Translations under genes and position numbers: made by a program
Part shown: positions 18,331 through 27,909 of the stretch, piece by piece
Position numbering within the stretch: position 1 is the stretch's first letter
Layout of the letters: each line of letters opens with the position of its first letter
The notes under the pieces: model-generated
Databases searched by the model: none
Seen by the model: the letters and a program-made list of their open reading frames with translations, nothing else
Told to the model about the DNA's origin: nothing
Source: Asanoa hainanensis
GTDB taxonomy: Bacteria > Actinomycetota > Actinomycetes > Mycobacteriales > Micromonosporaceae
Assembly: GCF_900188485.1 (NCBI RefSeq)
Contig: NZ_FZPH01000003.1
Coordinates: forward strand, 1-64,000
Direction: 5' to 3'
DNA: 64,000 nucleotides

Positions 18331-18725
18331 AGCGATCGCTCGTAGCTCGCCCAGGCGATGTGCGACTCGTGCAGGGTGACGGTGATGCCGGCCAGCTCGG
18401 GGCCGCCCGCACCGAGCGCGCCGGAGGTGGCCCGCTCGGCCAGCCGGTCCGCGATCACCTTCGCCAGCACCTCGGTGGTCGTGTTCATCCCGGCCAGCGT
18501 CGGGTCCTCGTCGAGGTTGCGCAGGTTGAACTGCCCGACGATGGCCTTGAGCTCCTCGGACGCCAGGGCGATGTCGACGACGATGCCGTCCGCGTCGAGC
18601 TCGGCCCGGCGGAACGTGGCGTCGACCAGGAAGGTCGCGCCGTGGAGCTGCTGAGCAGGGCCGAAGACCTCGCCGCGGAAGCTGTGGGCGATCATCATGT
18701 GATCGCGCACCGTGACGCTGAACAT
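18327..18725 (-). CDS. PTPS/QueD-fold protein with a lost active site
   Basis: 132 aa, the size of 6-pyruvoyl-tetrahydropterin synthase / 6-carboxytetrahydropterin synthase. The fold markers are present: MIAHSFRG (His14), [18 protein letters not shown] and [11 protein letters not shown] (Glu120). Aligning by eye to the family pattern G-x-C-x-x-LHGH-x-Y, the catalytic Cys is Ala24 and the third zinc His is Ala30. The usual LDH motif reads FNL (66-68), so the catalytic Asp and His are also gone. It probably binds a pterin-like ring but does different chemistry, or is structural. The start is ATG 18725 with GGAGAG upstream, 8 bp after the dehydrogenase. Confidence 0.82.
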   Translation of the reverse strand: MFSVTVRDHMMIAHSFRGEVFGPAQQLHGATFLVDATFRRAELDADGIVVDIALASEELKAIVGQFNLRNLDEDPTLAGMNTTTEVLAKVIADRLAERATSGALGAGGPELAGITVTLHESHIAWASYERSL

Positions 18726-18733
18726 GTGTTTCT

Positions 18734-19711
18734 CTACTCTCCGTAGGTGATGACGTGGCACAACCCGGCCAGGCTGCCAGACGAGAGGGCGGGCAGCACG
18801 TCGGGTAGTCGCTCGAACGGATGTTCGGCGCTGACCAACGCGTCGAACGTCGGATCGCGGAGCAGGTCGAGGGCGAGCGCGACCCGGTCCGCATAGGACC
18901 GGCTCGACCGCCGGGCCGGCGCGACCATGCCGACCTGGCTCGCCCGGATGGCGAGGCGTCCGGAGTGGAACCCGGCACCGAGCGGCACGCTGACCTCGCG
19001 GTCGCCGTACCAGCTCAGCTCGACCACCGTGCCCTCCGCGCGGAGCAGAGCCAAACTTCGACGCAGACCCGCCTCCGAGGCGCTGGCGTGGTAGACGAGA
19101 TCGCGACCGGTCGCGGCGTCATCCGGATGGGCGAACTCGACACCGAGCGCCGCCGCCGTCGCCGCCCGGGCCGGGTCGACGTCGACGAGCTCGACCGCCA
19201 CGCCCGGGAACCGGGCCAGCAGCCGCGCGACGCTGCAACCGACCATGCCGCCACCGACCACGGTGACGCGGTCGCCGACCAGGGGCGGCGCGTCCCAGAG
19301 CGCGTTGACCGCGGTCTCCACGGTCCCGGCCAGCACCGCACGCGACGGCGGCACGTCCTCGGGCACCGGTACGACCGCCGACGCGGGCACCACGTACGCC
19401 GTCTGATGTGGATAGAGGCAGAACACCGTGCGCCCGAGCAACTCGGCCGGGCCCTGCTCGACCACGCCCACGTTCAGGTAGCCGTACTTCACCGTTCCGG
19501 CGAAGTCACCCTCCTGGAAGGGCGCGCGCATGACCGTATGCTGGCTCGCCGGCACCGCTCCGCGAAACACCAGCGTCTCGGTGCCCCGGCTGACACCGGA
19601 CCGGATCGTACGGACCAGAACCTCGTCGGGACCGGGTGCGTCCACGGCGGCCGGGCGGATCTCGCCGACGCCGGGTGCGACCACCCAGAATGCACGTTCC
19701 GACCGGCTCAT
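18734..19711 (-). CDS. MDR-family dehydrogenase (zinc-type alcohol dehydrogenase fold, BchC-like)
   Basis: 325 aa. The GroES-like domain contains [14 protein letters not shown] and the Rossmann domain contains [17 protein letters not shown] (about 149-165), then ELVDVDP for NAD(P) binding. The classical catalytic-zinc ligands (Cys in SGVC and the GHE motif) are absent. It is closest in layout to the bacteriochlorophyllide dehydrogenase (BchC)-like branch. First gene of the leftward eight-gene operon; start ATG 19711. The 81-bp gap to the divergent CDP-alcohol phosphatidyltransferase carries two palindromes. Substrate unknown. Confidence 0.84.
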   Translation of the reverse strand: MSRSERAFWVVAPGVGEIRPAAVDAPGPDEVLVRTIRSGVSRGTETLVFRGAVPASQHTVMRAPFQEGDFAGTVKYGYLNVGVVEQGPAELLGRTVFCLYPHQTAYVVPASAVVPVPEDVPPSRAVLAGTVETAVNALWDAPPLVGDRVTVVGGGMVGCSVARLLARFPGVAVELVDVDPARAATAAALGVEFAHPDDAATGRDLVYHASASEAGLRRSLALLRAEGTVVELSWYGDREVSVPLGAGFHSGRLAIRASQVGMVAPARRSSRSYADRVALALDLLRDPTFDALVSAEHPFERLPDVLPALSSGSLAGLCHVITYGE

Positions 19712-19728
19712 TCGTGGCTCTCCGTCAT

Positions 19729-19738
19729 GTTCATGAAC
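19729..19738. promoter_or_regulatory. perfect 10-bp palindrome in the divergent promoter region
   Basis: GTTCATGAAC is its own reverse complement. It lies 18 bp upstream of the MDR dehydrogenase start, between the eight-gene operon and the CDP-alcohol phosphatidyltransferase gene. It is short, so it could be chance, but its position suits an operator. Confidence 0.4.
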
Positions 19739-19754
19739 CGAACGATCCCATCTC

Positions 19755-19785
19755 CCGTGTCATCTGGTGCCGCTTCATGACACGG
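19755..19785. promoter_or_regulatory. 9-bp-arm inverted repeat covering the CDP-alcohol phosphatidyltransferase ribosome site
   Basis: CCGTGTCAT (19755-19763) and ATGACACGG (19777-19785) are perfect complements with a 13-base loop. The right arm runs into GGAGG, the ribosome site for the ATG at 19793. As RNA, the stem would mask that site; as DNA, it could be an operator. Either would tie expression of the divergent gene to the operon. Confidence 0.55.
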
Positions 19786-19792
19786 AGGAACG

Positions 19793-20527
19793 ATGCGCCT
19801 GGTTCGGTCCGGCCCCCTGGTCGGCATGTTTGCCCAGCTCACAGTGCTTGTTGCGGTGGGGGCCGCGGTCGGCATGGGCGCTGTCGCCTGGTTCACAGGT
19901 GTCGCGTTCGCACTCGTCACGATGATCCTTCTCCAACACGGACTGTCATCAACCGGACTCAACGGGTACGGCCCCGCCGACTGGGTGACGGCCGCCCGGA
20001 CGACCCTGATCGGGGTGGTCACGGCCCTCGTCGTCGACTCGCTCGCGCACGCGCCGGCGGTCGGCTGGATCGTCGGCCTGGTGGTCGTCGCGCTGCTGCT
20101 CGACGGCGTCGACGGGCAGGTCGCCCGGCGCACCGGCACGTCGTCGGCGTTCGGCGCGCGGTTCGACATGGAAGCCGACTCGTTCCTGCTGCTCGTGCTC
20201 AGCCTCTACGTCGCCGGTTCTGCAGGCTGGTGGGTGCTGGCGATCGGCGGCATGCGGTACGCGTTCCTGCTCGGCATCTGGACCACCGGCTGGATGCGCG
20301 GCACGCTGCCGCCCCGCTACTGGCGCAAGGTGGTGGCCGCGACCCAGGGCATCGCGCTGATCACGACCACGGCCGGCGTGCTGCCCTTCCGGGCGAACGT
20401 GGTGCTGCTGCTGGTCGCGTTCGCGCTGCTGGTCGAGTCGTTCGGCCGCGACGTGGTGTGGCTCTGGCGTGATGGTCACCCGGCCACCCGTACGCAGGTC
20501 ATCGGTAGGCTCCTGCCTCGTGAGTGA
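19793..20527 (+). CDS. CDP-alcohol phosphatidyltransferase family protein
   Basis: 244 aa with about six membrane helices. The complete CDP-OH-P signature is present: Asp104, Asp107, Gly108, Ala111, Arg112, Gly121, Asp125 and Asp129 (LDGVDGQVAR, then AFGARFDMEAD). This metal site swaps CMP of a CDP-alcohol for another alcohol at the membrane. The alcohols are unknown; the family makes phosphatidylglycerol, phosphatidylinositol phosphate and others. It is divergent from the GCH II/PTPS-like operon and is probably part of the same pathway. Start ATG 19793 has GGAGGAA upstream. The stop overlaps the next gene by 8 bp. Confidence 0.92.
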   Translation: MRLVRSGPLVGMFAQLTVLVAVGAAVGMGAVAWFTGVAFALVTMILLQHGLSSTGLNGYGPADWVTAARTTLIGVVTALVVDSLAHAPAVGWIVGLVVVALLLDGVDGQVARRTGTSSAFGARFDMEADSFLLLVLSLYVAGSAGWWVLAIGGMRYAFLLGIWTTGWMRGTLPPRYWRKVVAATQGIALITTTAGVLPFRANVVLLLVAFALLVESFGRDVVWLWRDGHPATRTQVIGRLLPRE

Positions 20528-21512
20528 TCGTTGGTTGTGGCCCGCCGGCAGTGCCACGGGTGTCGGCTCGATGCCCGGCACCGACGTCGCCGAGGCGCAG
20601 CGCGTGGTGCTGGGCGAGCTGCCCGACCTGCCCCATCTCGCCGAACTGCCAGGCCGCGGCCCGGGTGCGGAGATCATCGGGCGGACGTCGGCGTTCCTGG
20701 TCGACATGCCCGTCGAGGTCTACGCCGGACGCTGGCGGATCGCCGCTCGACCCGGTCGCGACCTGCGCCGCGCGCTCGATCTGCTGGACCGCGACCTCGA
20801 CCAGCTCACCGAGCAGGGCGACGGCTACGCCGGTGTGGTCAAAGTGCAGGCGGCCGGGCCGTACACGCTGGCCGCGAACGTCGACCTGCCGATCGGTGGG
20901 CGCGTGCTGCGCGACCCGGGAGCGGTCCGCGACCTGACCGCGTCGCTGGCGGAAGGGCTCCGGGGGTACGTCGAGGACGTGCGGCGCCGGCTGCCGCGGG
21001 CGACCGTGCTGCTCCAGATCGACGAGCCGGCGCTGCCGACGGTGCTGGCCGGGCGCGTGCCCACCGAAAGCGGGTTCAGCGCGTACCGGCCGGTCGAGGC
21101 CACCACGGCGACCGACGCGCTGCGTGAGCTCGTGGCCCGGGTCGACGCGCCGACGGTGTTCCACTGCTGCGCGCCGGACGTACCCATTCCGCTGCTCGTC
21201 TCGGCCGGTGCCACGGCCCTGTCGATCGACCTCTCGCTGGTCACGGCCCTCGACCCGTTGGGTGAAGCTCTGGATGCCGGCGTGGGCCTGCTGGCCGGAG
21301 TGGCGCCGACCAGCGGTGCGCGCGCGGCGAGCCACAAGGACTTGGTCGATCGCGTACGGACGGTCTGGCGCCAGCTCGGCTTCAGCGCCGGACTGCTGCC
21401 CCGGCAGGTGGTGGTCACGCCGACCTGCGGGCTGGCGCGCGCCTCGCTCAGCTTCGCGAAGGACACGCTGGCGGCCTGCCGCGACGCCGGGCGGCGGCTC
21501 GTCGAGGAGTAG
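20520..21512 (+). CDS. core-MetE-type cobalamin-independent methionine synthase family protein
   Basis: 330 aa, only the C-terminal catalytic barrel of MetE, which is normally about 750 aa. Likely zinc ligands are visible: Glu169 (LLQIDEPALP), His215 and Cys216/217 (VFHCCAPD) and Cys303 (VTPTCGLARAS). The N-terminal GSMPGTD is family-typical. Core MetE proteins transfer a methyl group to a thiol; the donor need not be methyl-tetrahydrofolate. The start is GTG 20520, overlapping the phosphatidyltransferase stop by 8 bp, so the two are coupled. A TAGGCT 7 nt upstream may also give an internal promoter. Confidence 0.85.
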   Translation: MSDRWLWPAGSATGVGSMPGTDVAEAQRVVLGELPDLPHLAELPGRGPGAEIIGRTSAFLVDMPVEVYAGRWRIAARPGRDLRRALDLLDRDLDQLTEQGDGYAGVVKVQAAGPYTLAANVDLPIGGRVLRDPGAVRDLTASLAEGLRGYVEDVRRRLPRATVLLQIDEPALPTVLAGRVPTESGFSAYRPVEATTATDALRELVARVDAPTVFHCCAPDVPIPLLVSAGATALSIDLSLVTALDPLGEALDAGVGLLAGVAPTSGARAASHKDLVDRVRTVWRQLGFSAGLLPRQVVVTPTCGLARASLSFAKDTLAACRDAGRRLVEE

Positions 21513-21530
21513 CCCGCCGTTGCGTGGGGA

Positions 21531-21895
21531 ATGATGGCGGGCATGATCGGACGCCTCTACAACGTCGTGATCGACTGTCCGGATCCGTCCGCTCTGGCCG
21601 GGTTCTACAGCGAGCTGCTCGGCATGCCCCTCACGCACAAGCGCGAAACTGGGTGGTGATCTCCGACGACCGGGTCCGGATCGCCTTCCAGCTCGCGACC
21701 GACCTGCGCGAGCCGCACTGGCCCGACCCGGAGCGCCCGCAGCAGTTGCACCTGGACGTGATGGTCGACGACATCGAGTCGGCTACGTCGCAGGCGATCG
21801 CGCTGGGTGCGAAGCGGCTCCCAGGGGACGGAGCGGACTTCCGGGTGTTCGAGGATCCCGCTGGGCACCCGTTCTGTCTCGTCTTCGAGGTCTGA
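21531..21895 (+). pseudogene. VOC/glyoxalase-family protein broken by a one-base frameshift
   Basis: The 5' part, from ATG 21531 or 21543, gives MIGRLYNVVIDCPDPSALAG and FYSELLGMPLTHKRE, then runs into TGA after GW. The 3' part is in another frame: NWVVISDDRVRIAFQL, LHLDVMVDDIESATSQ and DPAGHPFCLVFEV, ending at 21895. The join is at the AAA run 21646-21648: one extra A restores KREN-WVVISDD and a normal VOC protein of about 120 aa. So this is either a recent pseudogene or a homopolymer sequencing error. The two beta-alpha-beta modules of the family are both otherwise intact. Confidence 0.85.
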
Positions 21896-21940
21896 GACTT
21901 TGTCGTACGGGCGGGCTAGGTTGCTGTTTGTAGGTCCTAG

Positions 21941-24088
<2,148 letters not shown>

Positions 24089-24091
24089 GCT

Positions 24092-24126
24092 GACGGCTAT
24101 CGGCCAATAGCTGCCCGCTTGCCGTC
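24092..24126 (+). terminator. possible terminator after ligA
   Basis: GACGGC (24092-24097) pairs with GCCGTC (24121-24126), and inside it GCTAT/ATAGC can form a second short stem. It lies just after the ligA stop. The stems are short, so this is a weak call. Confidence 0.3.
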
Positions 24127-24249
24127 TATCTCAACTTAATCACGACTCTGTCCCTTTCGCTCGGTTGGCGCATGACAACCATAGGGTGGGATCTTTAGTG
24201 CACTGTGGCCGGCGCCGGGGGGCGTTGTGGGGCGAGCGGGGAGGTGGGG

Positions 24250-26319
24250 ATGGACGCTGCCGCGCGTCGTAACTACGTTCCCGCCGAACGGGCGGTGCCG
24301 TTCTACAGCTTCGTCGCCGTGGTCGTCGGGGTGGCCGCGATCGTCGCCGCCGGGCCGCTGAGCCGGTTGCCCGAGACACTTCCCGACCTGCCGGCCGCGT
24401 TCTGGGTGATGGCCGCGCTGGCTGTCCTTTGTGACTCTCAGCCGTTCGCGCCGCCGGGGCGCCGGCAGAGCTCCGCGGTCTTCCCGTCCATCTGCTTCAC
24501 CTTCGCGATCCTGCTGGCGTGGGGGCTCGGGCCTGCCGTGCTGGTGCAGGCGGCCGCGGTGGCGGTCTCGTCGTGGCGGCTGCGGCACGCGCCCTGGCGC
24601 GCGGTGTTCAACAGCGCGCAGTACACGCTGGCCCTGGGCGCGGCGGAGGCGGTCACCTATCTGCTCAGTGAGACGGCCTTCGCGGAGGGCGTCGGTCCGA
24701 CCTGGATCGACGTGGCCGCGGTGACGCTGGCGGCGGCGGCCTGGTTCGTGGTCAAGTACGGCACGGTGACCATCGCGGTCCGGCTGCACTCCGGCGGCAA
24801 CTGGTGGGCCACGTTCCGCCAGGGCGTCGCCTTCGAGTCCGTCTCCATCGGAGCGTTGTTGCTGCTCGCGCCGATCCTGGTCGGTGGGCCCGCCTCACAC
24901 AGCGTCGCGCTGATCCCGCTGATGCTCGTGCCGCTGTTCGCGGTCTACCGGATGTCGCGGCTGTCGTCCGAACAGGAGCAGCTGGCCCGGCTCGACCCCC
25001 TGACCGGCCTGGCCAACCGCAAGGCCCTGCTGGCCGAGGTGCACGAGCAGGCCACCCTGCACTGCGCCCGCGCCGCGACCGGCGCGCCCGACCGGCACTT
25101 CGCCCTGCTCCTGCTCGACATCGACCGGTTCAAGCACGTCAACGACGCGCTCGGCCACGCGGTCGGCGACCAGCTGCTGGTCGAGGTGAGCGGGCGCCTG
25201 ACGCAGGCCGTCGACCGGCACGACGTGGTCGCCCGGCTCGGCGGCGACGAGTTCGCCATCCTGACGCCCCGGCTGCACGACGCCGCCGGCGCCCGGGCCC
25301 TGGCCGACCGCGTCGTGGCCGCCCTGGCCGAGCCGGTCGCCCTCGACGGCCTGCCGCTCGACGTCTCCGGGTCGATCGGCATCGCGCTGTTCCCCGAGCA
25401 CGGCGACGACTTCGCGACGCTGATGCGGCATGCCGACGTCGCGATGTACGACGCGAAGCACCGCAACGACACGGTCGCCGTCTACAAGCCGGAGTCCGAC
25501 CACAACACGCCCGAGCGGCTGAGCCTGCTCGGCGACCTGCGGCGCGCCCTCGACCCGGACCTGGCGTCTGCCGCCGCAGGCGAGATCAACATGTACTACC
25601 AGCCGCAGATCGAGATCCAGACCGGCGAGGTGGTCGGCGTCGAGGCCCTGCTGCGCTGGAAGCACCCGAAGCGCGGCATGGTCGACCCCGAAGAGCTGAT
25701 CAAGGTGGCCGAACAGAGCGCGGTCATGCGCCTGCTCACCCGCCGGGTCGTCGACGACGTGGTCGAGCAGCTCGCGAAGTGGCAGGCCGCCGGCGTGAAA
25801 CTGCGGGCGGCGGTCAACGTCAGCATCCGCGACCTGCACACGCTGGAGATCGTCGACCAGATCAGGGAACGGCTGACCCGCTTCGCGGTCACCCCGGACC
25901 AACTCCAACTGGAGATCACCGAGGGCGCCCTGATGGCCGACCCGCGGCGCGTCCTGGCGACCATCTCCGAGCTGGCGAAGCTCGGGGTGGCAATCGCCCT
26001 GGACGACTTCGGCACGGGCTACTCGTCGATGCAACACCTGCGCCGGCTGCCCCTGACCGAGGTCAAGGTCGACCGCTCGTTCGTCCTGGGCATGGCCACC
26101 GACGCCGACGACCACGCCATCGTCCGCACGGTCATCGACCTGGCCGGCGCCCTGGGCCTACGGGTAGTAGCCGAGGGCGTCGAAGACGAACGCACATGGC
26201 GCCTGCTCCGCTCGGTCGGCTGCCACGTGGCCCAGGGCTGGTTCTACGCGCGCCCCATGCCGGCCGACGAACTGGTCGAATGGCTGGGCCGCTACCGCCC
26301 CCTGAACCCAAACGCCTGA
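24250..26319 (+). CDS. membrane GGDEF-EAL c-di-GMP cyclase/phosphodiesterase
   Basis: 689 aa. The N-terminal about 235 residues contain six or so membrane helices (MASE-like sensor). The GGDEF domain is canonical: LLLDIDRFKHVNDALGHAVGD and RLGGDEFAIL (GGDEF at about 331-335), with no RxxD inhibitory site. The EAL domain is also canonical: VEALLRWKHP (about 465), NVSIRDL, LEITEGAL, LDDFGTGYSSM (about 585), VKVDRSFV and AEGVED. Both activities are therefore plausible, unlike the degenerate paralogue at 3.8-6.4 kb. Start ATG 24250 follows GGAGGTGGGG; an in-frame upstream start at 24205 is less likely. Confidence 0.94.
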   Translation: MDAAARRNYVPAERAVPFYSFVAVVVGVAAIVAAGPLSRLPETLPDLPAAFWVMAALAVLCDSQPFAPPGRRQSSAVFPSICFTFAILLAWGLGPAVLVQAAAVAVSSWRLRHAPWRAVFNSAQYTLALGAAEAVTYLLSETAFAEGVGPTWIDVAAVTLAAAAWFVVKYGTVTIAVRLHSGGNWWATFRQGVAFESVSIGALLLLAPILVGGPASHSVALIPLMLVPLFAVYRMSRLSSEQEQLARLDPLTGLANRKALLAEVHEQATLHCARAATGAPDRHFALLLLDIDRFKHVNDALGHAVGDQLLVEVSGRLTQAVDRHDVVARLGGDEFAILTPRLHDAAGARALADRVVAALAEPVALDGLPLDVSGSIGIALFPEHGDDFATLMRHADVAMYDAKHRNDTVAVYKPESDHNTPERLSLLGDLRRALDPDLASAAAGEINMYYQPQIEIQTGEVVGVEALLRWKHPKRGMVDPEELIKVAEQSAVMRLLTRRVVDDVVEQLAKWQAAGVKLRAAVNVSIRDLHTLEIVDQIRERLTRFAVTPDQLQLEITEGALMADPRRVLATISELAKLGVAIALDDFGTGYSSMQHLRRLPLTEVKVDRSFVLGMATDADDHAIVRTVIDLAGALGLRVVAEGVEDERTWRLLRSVGCHVAQGWFYARPMPADELVEWLGRYRPLNPNA

Positions 26320-26328
26320 CGGGGCAAA

Positions 26329-26363
26329 GCGAAGGTGGCGGGCACCGGCCCGCCACCTTTCGC
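26329..26363. terminator. strong bidirectional terminator hairpin
   Basis: GCGAAGGTGGCGGGC and GCCCGCCACCTTTCGC form a stem of about 15 bp with one bulged T and a 4-base loop. It sits exactly between the convergent GGDEF-EAL gene (stop 26319) and the small membrane-protein gene (stop 26380). Confidence 0.85.
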
Positions 26364-26379
26364 GTTCTCAGGTTCTGGT

Positions 26380-26781
26380 TCAGGCCGCCCGCAGGGGCTC
26401 GGCCACTGTCTGGTCGTGCTGCACGACGAGCTCGTGGACCACGCGCTCGGTGGTGACCTCGTGGTTGACCAGGTCGGCCACCGCGAGCAGGGCCAGGAGG
26501 CCGGCGTTCGCGAAGACCAGCCAGGTCTGGGTGGCGCCCGTGAAGGTCAGCGCGGCGACCAGCGACCAGAGCGCCGCCACCGCGACGATGCCGTGGCCGA
26601 TCCTCGTGGCCGGCTGGGTCGCCCGGACGGCGTTGAGCCCGGCCAGCAGCGTTAACCCGGCGCCCGCCGCGAAGGCGAGCCAGCCGGCGGTCCCCGCCGT
26701 GAAAGCCATCGCGGCGACGAGCAGGAACGCCCCCGCGGTCAGGTAGACCAGGTCCAGTGCGAAGCGAGAAGAGAGTTTCAT
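26380..26781 (-). CDS. small four-helix membrane protein, unknown function
   Basis: 133 aa. Four hydrophobic segments are visible (about residues 8-24, 28-46, 58-78 and 82-99), then a charged tail EVTTERVVHELVVQHDQTVAEP. I do not recognise a named family; SPW/DUF-type actinobacterial membrane proteins have a similar layout. Start ATG 26781 has a perfect AGGAGG eight bases upstream; the GTG three codons earlier lies within that site. It ends at a shared bidirectional terminator. Confidence 0.7.
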   Translation of the reverse strand: MKLSSRFALDLVYLTAGAFLLVAAMAFTAGTAGWLAFAAGAGLTLLAGLNAVRATQPATRIGHGIVAVAALWSLVAALTFTGATQTWLVFANAGLLALLAVADLVNHEVTTERVVHELVVQHDQTVAEPLRAA

Positions 26782-26916
26782 GACTGACACCTCCTGGGCG
26801 TCACACCCACGTGCGCCCGCAGTTGCGTTGAGGCGGGTCGAGGCGGGTTGACGTACCCGGGACGGCTCGTCGGGTTCCGCGACCTTTCCGCGGTGCCCGA
26901 CTGGTGAAACCTGACG

Positions 26917-26940
26917 CCCGGCGGATTCATGCCCGCCGGG
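26917..26940 (-). terminator. terminator hairpin of the SCO6745-like gene
   Basis: CCCGGCGG and CCGCCGGG form a perfect 8-bp stem with an 8-base loop, 20 bp beyond the stop of the leftward gene at 26961. The rest of the 26782-26960 gap has no gene; it holds the promoter of the small membrane protein. Confidence 0.6.
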
Positions 26941-26960
26941 GCTGTCTCGCGGCTCACAGG

Positions 26961-27800
26961 TCAGCCGAGGGCCGGGAGGCCGATCGGGGTTTCGGCCGGC
27001 AGGGCCGCGCGGACGCGGACCGCCAGCGGGCGCAGCACCTCACGGAGGCGTTCGGTGCCGGCTTCGCCGAGGTGCACCCAGGGTGCGGCGGCCAAGCGGT
27101 CGGTGGTCGCCTCGATCTCGGCGTGGGCGTCCAGGGCAACCGCCGTCGCGGCGCCGGAGTCGTCTAGCCAGCCGCGGTCGCTCAGGCGTTTGACCGCCGC
27201 GATCCAGTCGTCGTCGGACCAGCCGCGGGCCGGCTGGAGGTAGTCCCGGCGCTGGTCGATCGAGGCTCGCCACACGCCGGTCTCCGGGCCGTCCAGGCCC
27301 GCCACCAGCAGGGCCGCGACGTGGCCGTCGCCGCGGTGCTCGCGCAGGATCGTGGCCGCCTGCCACAGCGTGCCGAGCGGGTCCGCCGGCCACGGCAGCC
27401 CGGCGTTCGCGGCGCCCAGCACGCGGCCCACCGTCGGCACCGCCGACGCCGCCTCGCGGAGCAGGGCGGCGGCCTCGTCGACCGGGCCGGCGCCGTCCAG
27501 CAACGCGGCCAGCGCGGCGCGGGCCCCGGCCAGGCGGGCGGCCAGCGCCTCGGCCGGCGTGGCGCGCGACCAGACATCCGGCAGAGCCCTCGTCACCATG
27601 CTCGGAGCGAAGCCCCAGAACGCCGCGATCACCGGGGCCGCGTCGACCGGGCCGAGTGGCGCCGCCCGGCCGGCGAAGTAGCCGCGCCAGAAGCCGCGCA
27701 GGTTGGCCGCCTCGAACGCCTCGCGTGCCTGCGGGGTGAAGTAGGTGACGTCGTGGATCGGCTCGAACAGCGTCCACATGGTGCGCGGCAGCGAGTCCAT
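26961..27800 (-). CDS. SCO6745/SalK-like family protein
   Basis: 279 aa. The N-terminus TMWTLFEPIHDVTYFTPQAREAF in pieces, and NLRGFWRGYFAGRAAPLG (about residues 33-50), is the hallmark of the actinobacterial SCO6745/SalK family, which has winged-helix-like domains and no known activity. FWGFAPSMV and the C-terminal DDDWIAAVKRLSDRGWL also fit. It is often a single gene near metabolic loci. Start ATG 27800. A MerR-type operator lies 41-72 bp upstream but points the other way. Confidence 0.7.
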   Translation of the reverse strand: MDSLPRTMWTLFEPIHDVTYFTPQAREAFEAANLRGFWRGYFAGRAAPLGPVDAAPVIAAFWGFAPSMVTRALPDVWSRATPAEALAARLAGARAALAALLDGAGPVDEAAALLREAASAVPTVGRVLGAANAGLPWPADPLGTLWQAATILREHRGDGHVAALLVAGLDGPETGVWRASIDQRRDYLQPARGWSDDDWIAAVKRLSDRGWLDDSGAATAVALDAHAEIEATTDRLAAAPWVHLGEAGTERLREVLRPLAVRVRAALPAETPIGLPALG

Positions 27801-27840
27801 GGCGCCGACCGTACCGGCGGCTTCGAAATCGGGCCAGGCC

Positions 27841-27872
27841 TTGACTTTGGAGTGCGCTCCAAGGTTTAGCGT
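27841..27872 (+). promoter_or_regulatory. MerR-type promoter with 19-20 bp spacer and no obvious target gene
   Basis: TTGACT (27841-27846) is followed by the near-palindrome TTGGAGTGCGCTCCAA (27847-27862) inside an over-long spacer, then TTTAGCGT containing TAGCGT as -10. This is the classic layout of promoters activated by MerR-family regulators. It reads rightward, yet the next 860 bp hold only the leftward FkbM gene. Confidence 0.65.
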
Positions 27873-27909
27873 GGTGGTCCTGCGGGCGGGGGCGGGTCGA
27901 CGGCGCGGT

